Positions 1 to 8,994 of a DNA stretch of 64,000 nucleotides are shown here, piece by piece. The notes beneath the pieces are model-generated. The model was not told the DNA's origin and did not search any database. It saw only the letters and a program-made list of their open reading frames with translations. Position 1 is the stretch's first letter, and every line of letters begins with the position of its first letter. The DNA is from Methylopila sp. 73B. Lineage in GTDB: Bacteria; Pseudomonadota; Alphaproteobacteria; Rhizobiales; Methylopilaceae. Location of the stretch: positions 3,031,001 to 3,095,000 of the forward strand of contig NZ_JAFV01000001.1 of the NCBI RefSeq assembly GCF_000526315.1. Reading direction: 5' to 3'. A program made the position numbers and the translations under genes.

Positions 1-1
1 C

Positions 2-1789
2 GACCCCGAGCTGCTCTCGCGCGTCGACGTGGAGAAGGGCGCGACCTCGACCGCGGGCGGCGCCGGCGTCATCGGCGGCGTAGTGAACTTCCGCACCCTC
101 GACGCCTCCGACGTGATCCTCGACGGCAAGACCTGGGGCGGGCGCGTCAACGCGACGACCGGAACCAACGCGTTCGACTTCAACGGCAGCGCGGCGCTCG
201 CGGCGCGGCCGACGGACACGATCGAGGTGCTGGGCGCGGTCGGCCGCAAGAAGCTCGGCGAGTACAAGGTGGGCAAACGGGGCGAGGCCCTGGACGAGCG
301 GACCTCGGAAGGCGGCAGCACGCCGGTCGCGGATTTCGTGACGCAGGACCAGTGGTCCTGGCTGCTGAAGGCGACCGCCGAAGTCGCCGAAAACCACAGG
401 ATCACGCTGAGCTACATCGGCCTGAACACGGACTTCGGCACGGGCAGCGGCCAATACGTCGACACGAACACCGTCGAGAACCACACGGCGACGGCCGCCT
501 GGCGCTGGACCCCCGGCGGGCCTTGGGTCGATCTCGACGCGAAGGCTTATTACACGCGCACGTCGGACGACCAGTTTCGTCCGGAGCGTCGGTCGGCGGA
601 CGGACTCCGGGTGACCACGCCCGCGGCCCGTGTCGACTACGCCATCGACACCTTCGGCGGATCGATCCAAAACACGTCGCGGTTCGAGCTCGCGGGCGTC
701 CACGCCGCCGTCACCTATGGGGGCGAGTACTTCCACGACAAGACGGACACCGCCTCCGCGTGGGCCAACCCCGCCTTCGATCCCGACAACGTTCAGTTTT
801 CCGGCAGCAACCCGAACGGCAAGCGCGGCGTCGGCAGCGCATTCGGTCAGATCGAATTGACCCATGCCGACTGGCTGCAGGTGATCGGGGGGCTGCGCTA
901 CGACCGCTACGATCTGAGCGGATCCGGCCTCGTGTTCAGCGAACTCGCAGGCAACGCGTTCCTCCCGTTCCACGTGGACCGTTCGCAGGGCCGTCTGTCG
1001 CCGACGGCGACGGTCGCGGTGACGCCGCTCGCGGGCGTGCAGGTCTACGGCTCCTACAAGCAAGGCTTTCGGCCGCCCACGATCATGGAGACCTTGCTCG
1101 GCGGCTCCCACATCGGCGGCTTCATCTACTTCGCGCCCAATCCCAACCTGAAGGCCGAAATTTCGGAGACCTGGGAGGCGGGCGTCAACCTGAAGTTCGA
1201 CGGCGTGTTGCGTGAGGACGACGCGTTCCGCGCGAAAATCTCGATCTACTCCACCGAGGTCAAGAATTTCGTCACGCAGGCGACCATCTCAAACGGCGCG
1301 GACGGATATTACTTCGCCAACGTGAACCTGAACAATCCGGCCAAGCTCAAGGGGCTCGATCTCGAGGCGAATTACGACGCGGGCACGACGTACATCGGCG
1401 CGTCGGTCTCGCTCATCGACGGCACGTACGACGAAGACTACGATTCAGGCGGATACGCGTATCCAAGCCTCCAAAGTCTCTATCTCGCGCCGAAGACGAA
1501 GGTAGCGATCGATGGCGGCTTCAGGTTCTTCGAACGCAAGCTGACCGTCGGCGGCCGCCTTACACGCGTCGTCCCCGAGGACATGCTGGGAGCGGTCAAC
1601 ACGCAGTCGCCGATCTACAGGCCGTATCTCCTGCTCGACGCCTACGCGTCCTACAAGCTCAACGACAACGTCACCGTCCGCGCCGCGATCGAGAACATCA
1701 CCGACCGCGCCTATGTGGACGCGATGGCCTCCCAACTCACCGCTTCGCCGGGCCGCACAGCGACCCTCGGCGTGACGGCGCGGTTCTGA
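2..1789 (+). CDS. TonB-dependent heme/hemophore receptor, 5' end missing
   Basis: Outer-membrane receptor that would pass heme or heme-protein cargo to the periplasm using TonB energy. The reading frame is open from the first bases of the window, so the signal peptide and most of the plug lie upstream. Visible are the end of the plug (VEKG...GGAGVIGGVVNFRTL) and the full beta-barrel ending in ARF with a terminal Phe, the usual Omp85 recognition residue. The stretch FRPPTIMETLLGG followed by NPNL is the FRAP/NPNL signature of heme receptors such as HasR, and a His (GGSHIGG) sits in that loop as expected for a heme ligand. It precedes a HasA-like gene, a heme oxygenase and tonB, which supports heme as substrate. 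The exact cargo is inferred. Confidence 0.88.
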   Translation, partial: DPELLSRVDVEKGATSTAGGAGVIGGVVNFRTLDASDVILDGKTWGGRVNATTGTNAFDFNGSAALAARPTDTIEVLGAVGRKKLGEYKVGKRGEALDERTSEGGSTPVADFVTQDQWSWLLKATAEVAENHRITLSYIGLNTDFGTGSGQYVDTNTVENHTATAAWRWTPGGPWVDLDAKAYYTRTSDDQFRPERRSADGLRVTTPAARVDYAIDTFGGSIQNTSRFELAGVHAAVTYGGEYFHDKTDTASAWANPAFDPDNVQFSGSNPNGKRGVGSAFGQIELTHADWLQVIGGLRYDRYDLSGSGLVFSELAGNAFLPFHVDRSQGRLSPTATVAVTPLAGVQVYGSYKQGFRPPTIMETLLGGSHIGGFIYFAPNPNLKAEISETWEAGVNLKFDGVLREDDAFRAKISIYSTEVKNFVTQATISNGADGYYFANVNLNNPAKLKGLDLEANYDAGTTYIGASVSLIDGTYDEDYDSGGYAYPSLQSLYLAPKTKVAIDGGFRFFERKLTVGGRLTRVVPEDMLGAVNTQSPIYRPYLLLDAYASYKLNDNVTVRAAIENITDRAYVDAMASQLTASPGRTATLGVTARF

Positions 1790-1849
1790 ACCGCCGCGCC
1801 CGCTTCCAGCCCTCGCCTTGACCGGGGGACGACCCAAGGAGATTGCGCC

Positions 1850-2848
1850 ATGGCTCTCACCATCACCGCTTACGACGCTGACGGCGACGGCGTCGGCGTC
1901 AACGTCGCGACCTATCTCTCAGGCTTCGACGCCGACTTCGCCCCCAGCGGCTGGGGCTTCTTCAGCGCCAATCCGGCGGATTTCTCCGGCGACGAGTTCG
2001 CGGTGTCGGACAGCAGCGACACCACGCTGCCGATCGCGGACGGCCAGTCGGTGATCTTCGAATCCGGGTCCGCCGGCGATCTCAACTACAACTTCTCCAA
2101 CCACACGCTGGGCGGCGCGCTGGACGCGGTGACCTTCGGCGAAGGCCTCAGCTACGCCTCGGCCACGGACGACTTCACCTCCACGGTCGACCTCAGGATC
2201 GGCGGGCTGGGACTGACCGGCACGGGCGCCAACAACCCCGTGCACAACCTCGTCTACGACACCATGTACGGCGGCACGTCGGTGCTGAAGGCCCAGCTCG
2301 CCGCGAACGCGATCGTGTTCAACGGCAGCACCGGCGCGGACACCTTCACCGGCTATGGCCATGCCGACACGCTGAACGGCGGCAAGGGCAACGACACGCT
2401 CACCGGCGGCGCGGGCAACGACACGCTGAACGGCGGCGCGGGCAACGATCGTCTCATCGGCGGCTTGGACAGCGACCGCCTCGTCGGCGGCGACGGCGCC
2501 GACGTGATGAGCGGCGGCAAGGGCAACGACGTGATCTACGGCCAGGCCGGCAACGATCGTCTCATCGGCGATGCGGGCAACGACGTGTTGATCGGCGGCG
2601 AAGGCCGCGACGTGTTCCAGTTCGCCGCGGGCTTCGGCAAGGACCGCATCAACGACTTCGAAGCGGGACCGGGCGCCGGCGACCGCATCTCCTTCGCCTC
2701 CTCGATCTTCGACAGTTTCGCGGACGTGCTGGCTGCGACCACGGACTCGGGCGCGAACGCCGTGATCAGGGTCGACGCCAACAACACGATCACGCTCCTC
2801 GGCGTGAACGCCGCGGACCTTCACGCCAACGACTTCCTGTTCACCTGA
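1850..2848 (+). CDS. HasA-like hemophore domain fused to RTX calcium-binding repeats
   Basis: Probable secreted hemophore that captures heme outside the cell and delivers it to the upstream receptor. Residues 1 to about 150 read as HasA: Tyr80 in GDLNYNF, His85 in NHTLGG, then TFGEGLS and RIGGLGLTG, matching the Tyr and neighbouring His of the HasA heme site. The loop carrying the second ligand in Serratia HasA (His32) has no His here. Residues about 177-258 form nine nonapeptides of the GGxGxDxUx type, followed by a serralysin-like end (RDVFQF...DRINDF) and a C-terminal FLFT, typical of type I secretion substrates. Classical HasA (about 190 residues) has no RTX block. There is no N-terminal signal peptide. 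The start ATG follows AAGGAG. Type I exporter genes are not in the window. Confidence 0.82.
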   Translation: MALTITAYDADGDGVGVNVATYLSGFDADFAPSGWGFFSANPADFSGDEFAVSDSSDTTLPIADGQSVIFESGSAGDLNYNFSNHTLGGALDAVTFGEGLSYASATDDFTSTVDLRIGGLGLTGTGANNPVHNLVYDTMYGGTSVLKAQLAANAIVFNGSTGADTFTGYGHADTLNGGKGNDTLTGGAGNDTLNGGAGNDRLIGGLDSDRLVGGDGADVMSGGKGNDVIYGQAGNDRLIGDAGNDVLIGGEGRDVFQFAAGFGKDRINDFEAGPGAGDRISFASSIFDSFADVLAATTDSGANAVIRVDANNTITLLGVNAADLHANDFLFT

Positions 2849-2913
2849 CCCTATTGTTCCAAGGCCGGCGCGGATACGTTCGCACCGGCCCCTGCCCCAC
2901 GATGAGAGATGCT

Positions 2914-3516
2914 ATGGCCGACGCCGCGCCCGACCTGATCGACCGCCCCGCGGAGAGCCGCGTCCAGACGCTGCGCCGCGCCACCCACGACATGCACGAG
3001 CGGCTCGACGCGCGGATCATGCAGGCCCAGCCCTTCGCCAGCCGCGCCTCCTACGTTCGCTTTCTCGAGGTCCAGCGCCGCTTCCATGCGGACGTCGCGC
3101 CGCTCTACGCCGACGCCCGGCTGCAACTGGTCGCGCCCGACCTCGCCGCGCGCGCGAAGCTGGCGCTGATCGAGCAGGACCTTCGCGATCTCGGGGCCGA
3201 GCCGGCGCCTCTGACGGACCCCGCCGTCGACCCCTCCGATCTTCCGGCCGCGCTCGGCTGGCTCTATGTGGCGGAAGGCTCGAGCCTCGGCGCCGCCTTC
3301 CTGCTGAAGGAGGCGCTCAAGCTCGGGCTCGACCCGGACTTCGGCGCGCGCCATCTCGCCGCTCACCCCGAGGGCCGGGGTCTGCACTGGCGCCGTTTCA
3401 CCCAGGCGCTCGACGACGCCCCGCTGAGCGCCGACGAAGAGGCGCGCGCCGTCGCGGCCGCGGCCGCCGCCTTCGCCCGGGTGCGGGGGCTGGTCGACGA
3501 CCTCATGCCGAAATGA
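2914..3516 (+). CDS. Bacterial heme oxygenase (HemO/BphO type)
   Basis: Cytoplasmic enzyme that opens heme to biliverdin, CO and iron, completing heme-iron use. It has 200 residues, the usual size. The proximal His is probably His28 in THDMHERLDA, and the distal-helix motif GWLYVAEGSSLGAAFLL is present. A second heme oxygenase at 40003-40599 aligns along its whole length. The start at 2914 is chosen because GAGAG lies five bases upstream; ATG 2902 and TTG 2854 in the same frame are alternatives. The stop overlaps the start of the downstream tonB gene (ATGA), so the two are translationally coupled. Function is strongly supported; the regiospecificity of ring opening cannot be told. Confidence 0.9.
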   Translation: MADAAPDLIDRPAESRVQTLRRATHDMHERLDARIMQAQPFASRASYVRFLEVQRRFHADVAPLYADARLQLVAPDLAARAKLALIEQDLRDLGAEPAPLTDPAVDPSDLPAALGWLYVAEGSSLGAAFLLKEALKLGLDPDFGARHLAAHPEGRGLHWRRFTQALDDAPLSADEEARAVAAAAAAFARVRGLVDDLMPK

Positions 3517-4376
3517 CGGCGGCGGCGGCCGCCTTTCCGGCCGCCGCGCCGGGCCCGGGCGCCGGGCGCTGGGCCGCCGCCTTCGCCGTCGCGGCGGCGC
3601 TTCATCTCGGCCTCGGCGCCGGGGCGCTGATGCGCTGGACGCCGGCGCCGGCGGAGCCCGCGCCGGAGGCGGCGGCGGTGATGATCGACTTCGCGCCGCT
3701 GCCGACCGCCCCCGCGTCGGAGGCGAGCGACGCCGCGCCTGCGGTCGAGGCCGCGACCGCGGCCGCCGACGCGCTCGAGCCGCTCGAGCCCGACGAGGTC
3801 CAGGCCGAGCCGTCCACGGACGACGTCCTCGAGGTCCCGCCGGAAAAGCGCGCCGCCGAGACCGCCGCGCTCACCGCGGAGCGCGCGCCGGTCGAGGCCG
3901 TGGTCGCCGCCGCTCCGCCGGAACGGCCGGCGCGGGAGGATGCGAAGCCGCGGCCCGCGGAGTCCAGGCCGAAGTCGCAGCGCGCTCGTCCGGCCCCGAC
4001 CCCCGCGCGCGAGACGACCGCGGCTCCCAAGGTCAATGCGCCCCGGTCGGAGCGCGTCGCCGCCAGTTCGCCGGGGGTCGCAAGCGCCGTCGCGCCGGCC
4101 GACTGGACCAACCGCGTGCTCGCGCAGATCAACCGGCACAAGCGCTATCCGCTCCCGGCGAAGAGCCGCCGCGAGGAAGGCGTCGCCTATGTGCGCATCA
4201 CCATCGATCGCGCGGGCGTCGTGCAGGCGGCGGAGCTCGCCCGCGGCACCGGGCATGCCGATCTCGACCGCGAGGCGGTGGCCGTCACGCGCCGCGCCTC
4301 ACCTCTGCCGGCTCCGCCCGCGGAGGTGCGCTCGCTCAAGATCCTGGCGCCGGTGAGCTTCAGCCTGCGGTCCTAA
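3513..4376 (+). CDS. TonB-family energy transducer (HasB-like)
   Basis: Inner-membrane protein linking the proton motive force to the TonB-dependent receptor. It has 287 residues: one N-terminal membrane helix at about 20-42, a long acidic and proline/alanine-rich periplasmic spacer (about 45-195), and a C-terminal TonB domain (about 195-287) with the HKRYPLPA core and VAYVRITID strand. Overlap with heme oxygenase by ATGA indicates one transcript, and its place beside hasA-like and receptor genes suggests a dedicated transducer like HasB. ExbB/ExbD are not in the window. A paralogue is at 40603-41457. Confidence 0.88.
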   Translation: MTAAAAAFPAAAPGPGAGRWAAAFAVAAALHLGLGAGALMRWTPAPAEPAPEAAAVMIDFAPLPTAPASEASDAAPAVEAATAAADALEPLEPDEVQAEPSTDDVLEVPPEKRAAETAALTAERAPVEAVVAAAPPERPAREDAKPRPAESRPKSQRARPAPTPARETTAAPKVNAPRSERVAASSPGVASAVAPADWTNRVLAQINRHKRYPLPAKSRREEGVAYVRITIDRAGVVQAAELARGTGHADLDREAVAVTRRASPLPAPPAEVRSLKILAPVSFSLRS

Positions 4377-4456
4377 ACCTGTTTCGGCCTTCGCCGACGC
4401 GCCGAACCACGCCCGGAGCGACGCCCGCCGGTCGCCCTGTCCGATGATCCGACCGC

Positions 4457-5872
4457 TCAGCCGAGCGGGTCGACCACCGCGCCGGCGTTCATGAGGTTGC
4501 CGGGGTCGAACGCGGTCTTGATCCGCCGCATGGTCTGGCCGCGGACCGGATCGCCGTAGCGCTCGAGCAGGCCGCGTTTCAGGCGGCCGACGCCGTGCTC
4601 GGCGCTGAACGCGCCGTCCATCTCGGCGGCGAGGTCGTAGAGCTGCGGCGCGAGTTCGGTCTCGATCCGCTTCGAGAAGGCGAGGCGCTCCTCGCCCTGC
4701 GGCACCAGCACGTTGTAGTGCAGGTTGCCGTCGCCGACATGGCCGTAGACCGAGAGCCGGAAGGTCGCGTCGTAGGCCGCGACGATCTCCGCCCCGCGCA
4801 CGAGGAAGTCGTCGACGGACGAGAGCGGCACCGAAATGTCGTGCTTGATGGAGCCGCCCGCCTTCAGCTCGCCCTCGGGGATGGTCTCGCGCATCCGCCA
4901 CATCTCGGCGCGCTGGCGCTCGTTGCTGGCGAGCAGCCCGTCCTCGATCCAGCCGCGCTCGGCGAGCTGCTCCACCGCTCCCAGCAGCACGTCGTCGAGC
5001 GGAATGCGGTCCGACGACGACGACAGCTCGATCAGCAACGTCCCGCCTTCACCCGCGTGCAGGCCGGCCTCCGCGCCGGCGACGAGGCCCAGCGCGGTGG
5101 TGGTGATGAACTCGAACGACGAGATCAGGTCCGCCGTCTCCCGCCGCATCAGCGCCAGCATCTCGGCGAGCGGGGCCGCGGCCGCGAGCGGCAGCCAGGC
5201 GGTGGCGCGGTTCGAGGCCTGGGGAATGAGCTTCAGCACCGCGCCGGTGACGACGCCGAGCGTGCCCTCGGCGCCGACGAAGCACTGCTTCACGTCGTAG
5301 CCGGTGTTGTTCTTGCGCAGCCGGCGCATGTCGCGCAGCACGGAGCCGTCCGGAAGCACCGCTTCGACGCCGAGCAACAGGTCGCGCATCATGCCGTAGC
5401 GCAGCACCGAGAGCCCGCCGGCGTTGGTGCCGAGCAGTCCGCCGATGCGCGCGCTGCCCTGTGAGCCGAGGCTCATCGGCAAGGTCAGACCCGCGTCGTC
5501 CGCCGCCTTCTGTGCGTCGGCGAGGATCACGCCCGCGTCGAGCGACAGGGTGAAGCCGAGCGGATCGACGGAACGGATCTTCACCATGCGCTCGAGGCTG
5601 ACCACGAACTGCCCGCCGCTCTCGTCCGGCGTCGCCCCGCCGCAGTAGGAGGTGTTGCCGCCCTGCGGGACCAGCCCAAGTCCGGCCGCGCCGACGATCT
5701 CGACCGCCTTCACGACCTCTTCGGTGGAGGCGGGCCGCAGGATCGCGGGGGATTTGCCCTTCAGATACTTCCGCATGTCGACGAGATAGGCGTCGGTGCG
5801 GTCGGGGTCCGTCAGCACGCCGGAGTCGCCGAGAGCGTCGCGAAGGGCGGCGAGGACGGTGTCGGTGCTCAT
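4457..5872 (-). CDS. FAD-linked 2-hydroxyacid dehydrogenase (GlcD / D-2-hydroxyglutarate dehydrogenase family)
   Basis: Flavoprotein of 471 residues oxidising a D-2-hydroxyacid (glycolate, D-lactate or D-2-hydroxyglutarate). The FAD-binding PCMH domain is N-terminal, with PQGGNTSYCGGATPD near residue 75. The C-terminal oxidase domain carries GHVGDGNLHYN and SAEHGVGRLKRG, the metal and substrate motifs of the GlcD/D2HGDH/LDHD group. There is no 4Fe-4S extension. The start at 5872 (MSTDTV) gives the normal family N-terminus. The gene is convergent with tonB and stands alone. Which hydroxyacid is used cannot be decided from sequence. Confidence 0.87.
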   Translation of the reverse strand: MSTDTVLAALRDALGDSGVLTDPDRTDAYLVDMRKYLKGKSPAILRPASTEEVVKAVEIVGAAGLGLVPQGGNTSYCGGATPDESGGQFVVSLERMVKIRSVDPLGFTLSLDAGVILADAQKAADDAGLTLPMSLGSQGSARIGGLLGTNAGGLSVLRYGMMRDLLLGVEAVLPDGSVLRDMRRLRKNNTGYDVKQCFVGAEGTLGVVTGAVLKLIPQASNRATAWLPLAAAAPLAEMLALMRRETADLISSFEFITTTALGLVAGAEAGLHAGEGGTLLIELSSSSDRIPLDDVLLGAVEQLAERGWIEDGLLASNERQRAEMWRMRETIPEGELKAGGSIKHDISVPLSSVDDFLVRGAEIVAAYDATFRLSVYGHVGDGNLHYNVLVPQGEERLAFSKRIETELAPQLYDLAAEMDGAFSAEHGVGRLKRGLLERYGDPVRGQTMRRIKTAFDPGNLMNAGAVVDPLG

Positions 5873-5929
5873 CGGTCGGGGCTCCGGGAGGGGTCGATCG
5901 GTGCGGAGGTTATAGCCCGCCGTCCGCCC

Positions 5930-6206
5930 CGGACCCACCCACCCGACCTCGGCTCCGCCGAGGTTGCCCTTCCCTTCCGGGAGAGGGATCGCCCGCGATT
6001 CATCGGAACCGGTCCAGATGCCTCGCTCGTCGCAGACCGCGCACTCCCCTCCCCCTTGCGGGGAGGGGTCGGGGGTGGGGGTGGTTCCGGATGAGCCTCC
6101 GATCGCGACGCAGCGCTCGGAAGCCCTCCAGCCGAAATCGAGGCGCTTAATTCTGCGGCACCCCCACCCCTAACCCCTCCCCGCAAGGGGGAGGGGGACC
6201 CGGCCG
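5930..6206. repeat. Cluster of REP-like intergenic palindromes
   Basis: The 350-base gap between the FAD dehydrogenase and the MFS gene holds no gene. It contains a G/C-rich element at about 6044-6090 (CCCTCCCCCTTGCGGGGAGG core then a GGGGGTGGGGG run) and the same element inverted at about 6158-6206. A related palindromic block at 5936-5997 has the GACCTCGG/CCGAGGT arms. The two inverted copies could pair into one long stem. Such elements are common between genes in Hyphomicrobiales. Family membership is recalled, not searched. Confidence 0.7.
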
Positions 6207-6223
6207 GAGGTCGCGCGCCCCCC

Positions 6224-7546
6224 TCAGTCGACCGTGGCGAGCTGGCGGGCGAAGAACAGCGAAGCCAGAGTGCAGGCGACGCCCGACAGCAGGTAGAGCG
6301 CCACGAAGCCGAGGCCGAACTTGGCGGAAAAGCCGAGCGCGACCAGCGGCGCGAAGCCCGCGCCGATCAGCCACGCGAGGTCGGAGGTCAGCGCCGAGCC
6401 GGTGTAGCGGTTGCGGCGCTGGAAGATCGCCGAGAGCGCCCCGGAGGACTGGCCGAAGGCGAGGCCGAGCAGGCCGAAGCCGACCAGGATGAAGGCGGTC
6501 TCGCCGCCGACGCCGCCGCCGAGCAGCCAGGGGGCGAACAGGCTGTAGACGCCGATCGCTACCGCCGCGGAGCCGAGCACCGTCCGGCGCCCGATGCGGT
6601 CGGCCAGCAGGCCGGAGGCCACGATCGCCGCGATGAACACGCAGGCTCCGATGATCTCGATCACAAGAAATTCGCCGGCGTGCCGGTCCGTGAACAGCGT
6701 CACCCAGGACAGCGGGAAGATGGTCACGAGGTGGAACAGCGCGAAGCAGGCGAGCGGCGCGAACGCGCCGGTAAGCACGGTCAGGCCGTCGACCTTCAGC
6801 AGCTCGTAGACCGAGGTCGGGTCGAGCTCCTGGCTTTCGAGGGAGTCGCTGTACTCCTTCGTCACGACGAGCCGCAGGCGGGCGAACAGCGCGACGACGT
6901 TGATCGCGAAAGCCGCGAAGAACGGATAGCGCCACCCCCAGCTCAGGAAGTCGGCCTCGGACAGCACGCCGACGAAGAACAGGAACAGACCGGCGGCCAG
7001 CAGGAAGCCGAACGGGGCTCCCAGCTGCGGCATCATCGCATACCAGCCCTTCTTGTTCTCGGGAGCCGACAGCGCCAGCAGCGACGGCAGGCCGTCCCAC
7101 GCGCCGGCGAGAGCGAGGCCCTGGCCGATGCGGAAGGCGGCGAGCAGATAGATCGCGGCGGCGCCGATCTGGGCGTGGCTCGGAAGGAAGCTGATCGCGG
7201 CGGTCGAACCGCCGAGCAGGAACAGCGCGATGGTGAGCTTCACCCCGCGGCCATGCCGGCGACCGATCTCGGTGAACAGCACCGAGCCGACCGGGCGGGC
7301 GACGAAGGCCAGCGCGAAGATCGCGAAGGAGTACAAGGTGGCCGTCAGCGGCTCCGCTCCAGGGAAGAGCAGCTTGGGGAACACCAGGACCGAGGCGATG
7401 CCGTAGACGAAGAAGTCGAAGAACTCCGACGTCCGCCCGATCACCACCGCAAGCGCGATCTCGCCCGGCGAGACGCTCTCATGCCGCTCGGTCTTTCCCT
7501 CGTCGGGGGCCATTTCCCCGTGCGTCAAAACCGCCTGCTGGCTCAT
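6224..7546 (-). CDS. MFS transporter, metabolite:H+ symporter family
   Basis: Inner-membrane carrier of 440 residues with about 12 hydrophobic helices. The early sequence VVIGRTSEFFDFFVYGIASVLVFPKLLFPG and the loop motif GRRHGRG are typical of the metabolite:H+ symporters (ProP, KgtP, ShiA relatives), which carry organic acids or osmolytes. The start at 7546 (MSQQAV) has GAGGG just upstream; the frame continues further upstream but without family sequence. It is divergent from cyoA and no substrate clue comes from neighbours. Confidence 0.85.
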   Translation of the reverse strand: MSQQAVLTHGEMAPDEGKTERHESVSPGEIALAVVIGRTSEFFDFFVYGIASVLVFPKLLFPGAEPLTATLYSFAIFALAFVARPVGSVLFTEIGRRHGRGVKLTIALFLLGGSTAAISFLPSHAQIGAAAIYLLAAFRIGQGLALAGAWDGLPSLLALSAPENKKGWYAMMPQLGAPFGFLLAAGLFLFFVGVLSEADFLSWGWRYPFFAAFAINVVALFARLRLVVTKEYSDSLESQELDPTSVYELLKVDGLTVLTGAFAPLACFALFHLVTIFPLSWVTLFTDRHAGEFLVIEIIGACVFIAAIVASGLLADRIGRRTVLGSAAVAIGVYSLFAPWLLGGGVGGETAFILVGFGLLGLAFGQSSGALSAIFQRRNRYTGSALTSDLAWLIGAGFAPLVALGFSAKFGLGFVALYLLSGVACTLASLFFARQLATVD

Positions 7547-7827
7547 GCGTGCACCCTCGTCCTTTTCCCCGTGCGCGTCCGTTCGGCGGCGCGTCGCCCG
7601 GTTCTCTCGAACGGAGTATGGCGCGCGCGTCCATCGATTCCTACGCTCAACTCGGCGGGGGGCGCCCCGTTCCAGAGCGCCCGCCGCTGAGAGCGCGACG
7701 ATGCGCGCACTCCAATCCTGTTGCAGCGCAAAAGCCCATGGGACAAACCGTCCAATGTCGCGGCCGCCGCGAGGCGCATAGGCCGTCACGCGAGCCTTCG
7801 TCACACCAACCTGATCAGGCCGTTACG
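7547..7827. other. Divergent intergenic region, MFS gene / cyo operon
   Basis: About 280 bases between two divergent genes. It should hold both promoters. I see no riboswitch, ICE box or clear palindrome. The reading frame of cyoA stays open through it by chance, but the protein sequence there has no family resemblance. Confidence 0.5.
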
Positions 7828-8976
7828 TTGACATTCCGCAGACTCGTCCTCCTCCCGCTGTTGGGCCTGCTCGCAGGCTGCAACCTGGTCGTGATGAAGC
7901 CGTCGGGCGATATCGCGTCGCAGCAAAGCGACCTGATCGTCATCTCGACGATCCTCATGCTGCTCATCATCGTTCCGGTGATGGCGCTGACCATCCTGTT
8001 CGCCTGGCGGTATCGCCAGTCCAACAAGGAGGCGGTCTACGATCCCGACTGGCACCACTCGACGCGGCTCGAGATCGTCATCTGGGCGGCCCCGCTCGCG
8101 ATCATCGTCGCGCTCGGCGCGATCACCTGGGTGTCGACCCACCTGCTCGATCCCTACCGGCCGCTCGACCGCATCGCCGCCAACCGGCCGCTGCCCGAAG
8201 GCGTGAAGCCGCTCGTGGTCGAGGCCGTGGCGCTCGACTGGAAGTGGCTGTTCTTCTATCCGGAGCTCGGGATCGCGACGGTGAACGAGCTGGCGGCCCC
8301 GGTCGACCAGCCGATCGCGTTCAAGATCACCTCGTCGACGGTGATGAACTCGTTCTTCGTGCCGGCGCTGGCCGGCCAGATCTACGCCATGCCGGGCATG
8401 GAGACGAAGCTTCACGCCGTGATCAACAAGGCCGGCGAGTACGACGGCTTCTCCGCGAACTACAGCGGCGCCGGCTTCTCCGACATGCGCTTCAAGTTCC
8501 ACGGGCTCGCCCGCGAGGACTTCGACAAATGGGTCCAGTCGGTGAAGGACGGCGGCGGCGCGCTGGATCGCGCGGGCTACCTCGAGCTCGAGCGTCCGAG
8601 CGTAAAGGAGCCGGTGAAGCGCTACGCCACCGTCGATCCCGCCCTCTACGACGCGATCCTCAACATGTGCGTCGACACGGCCAAGATGTGCATGAAGGAC
8701 ATGATGCGCATCGACGCCAAGGGCGGGATGGGCATGGCCGGCATCGGCAACGTGTTCGCGCTCAAGTACGACAGGCCGCGCGCCCGCGGCGGCGAGCAGG
8801 CGCCGGTCAAGCGCTTCGTCGCGGCCGTCTGCACCCCCGAGGCGCCCCGCGACGGCGAGACCCCCGAGGTCGCGACGCCGCGGCCTGCGGCAGCCCGCCG
8901 CGCTTCGCTCGAAACCCTTACGCCCCGTATGTCGGTCGCCGAGCGCGCTCAGGCCGACCGACCGGTCGCGGAATGA
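7828..8976 (+). CDS. cyoA: Cytochrome bo3 ubiquinol oxidase subunit II
   Basis: Subunit II of the heme-copper quinol oxidase in the inner membrane. The 382-residue product starts with a lipoprotein signal (LLPLLGLLAGC, lipid-modified Cys18), has two membrane helices (about 35-60 and 80-105) and a periplasmic cupredoxin domain (WKWLFFYPE, NSFFVPALAGQIYAMPGM, FSANYSGAGFSDM). It lacks the CuA Cys ligands, as expected for a quinol rather than cytochrome c oxidase. The start is a TTG, chosen because it places the signal peptide correctly; no strong ribosome binding site is seen. The C-terminus is longer than E. coli CyoA and alanine/arginine-rich. It is the first gene of the cyoABCD operon. Confidence 0.93.
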   Translation: MTFRRLVLLPLLGLLAGCNLVVMKPSGDIASQQSDLIVISTILMLLIIVPVMALTILFAWRYRQSNKEAVYDPDWHHSTRLEIVIWAAPLAIIVALGAITWVSTHLLDPYRPLDRIAANRPLPEGVKPLVVEAVALDWKWLFFYPELGIATVNELAAPVDQPIAFKITSSTVMNSFFVPALAGQIYAMPGMETKLHAVINKAGEYDGFSANYSGAGFSDMRFKFHGLAREDFDKWVQSVKDGGGALDRAGYLELERPSVKEPVKRYATVDPALYDAILNMCVDTAKMCMKDMMRIDAKGGMGMAGIGNVFALKYDRPRARGGEQAPVKRFVAAVCTPEAPRDGETPEVATPRPAAARRASLETLTPRMSVAERAQADRPVAE

Positions 8977-8994
8977 CCGACGAGAGTTTGTGAG

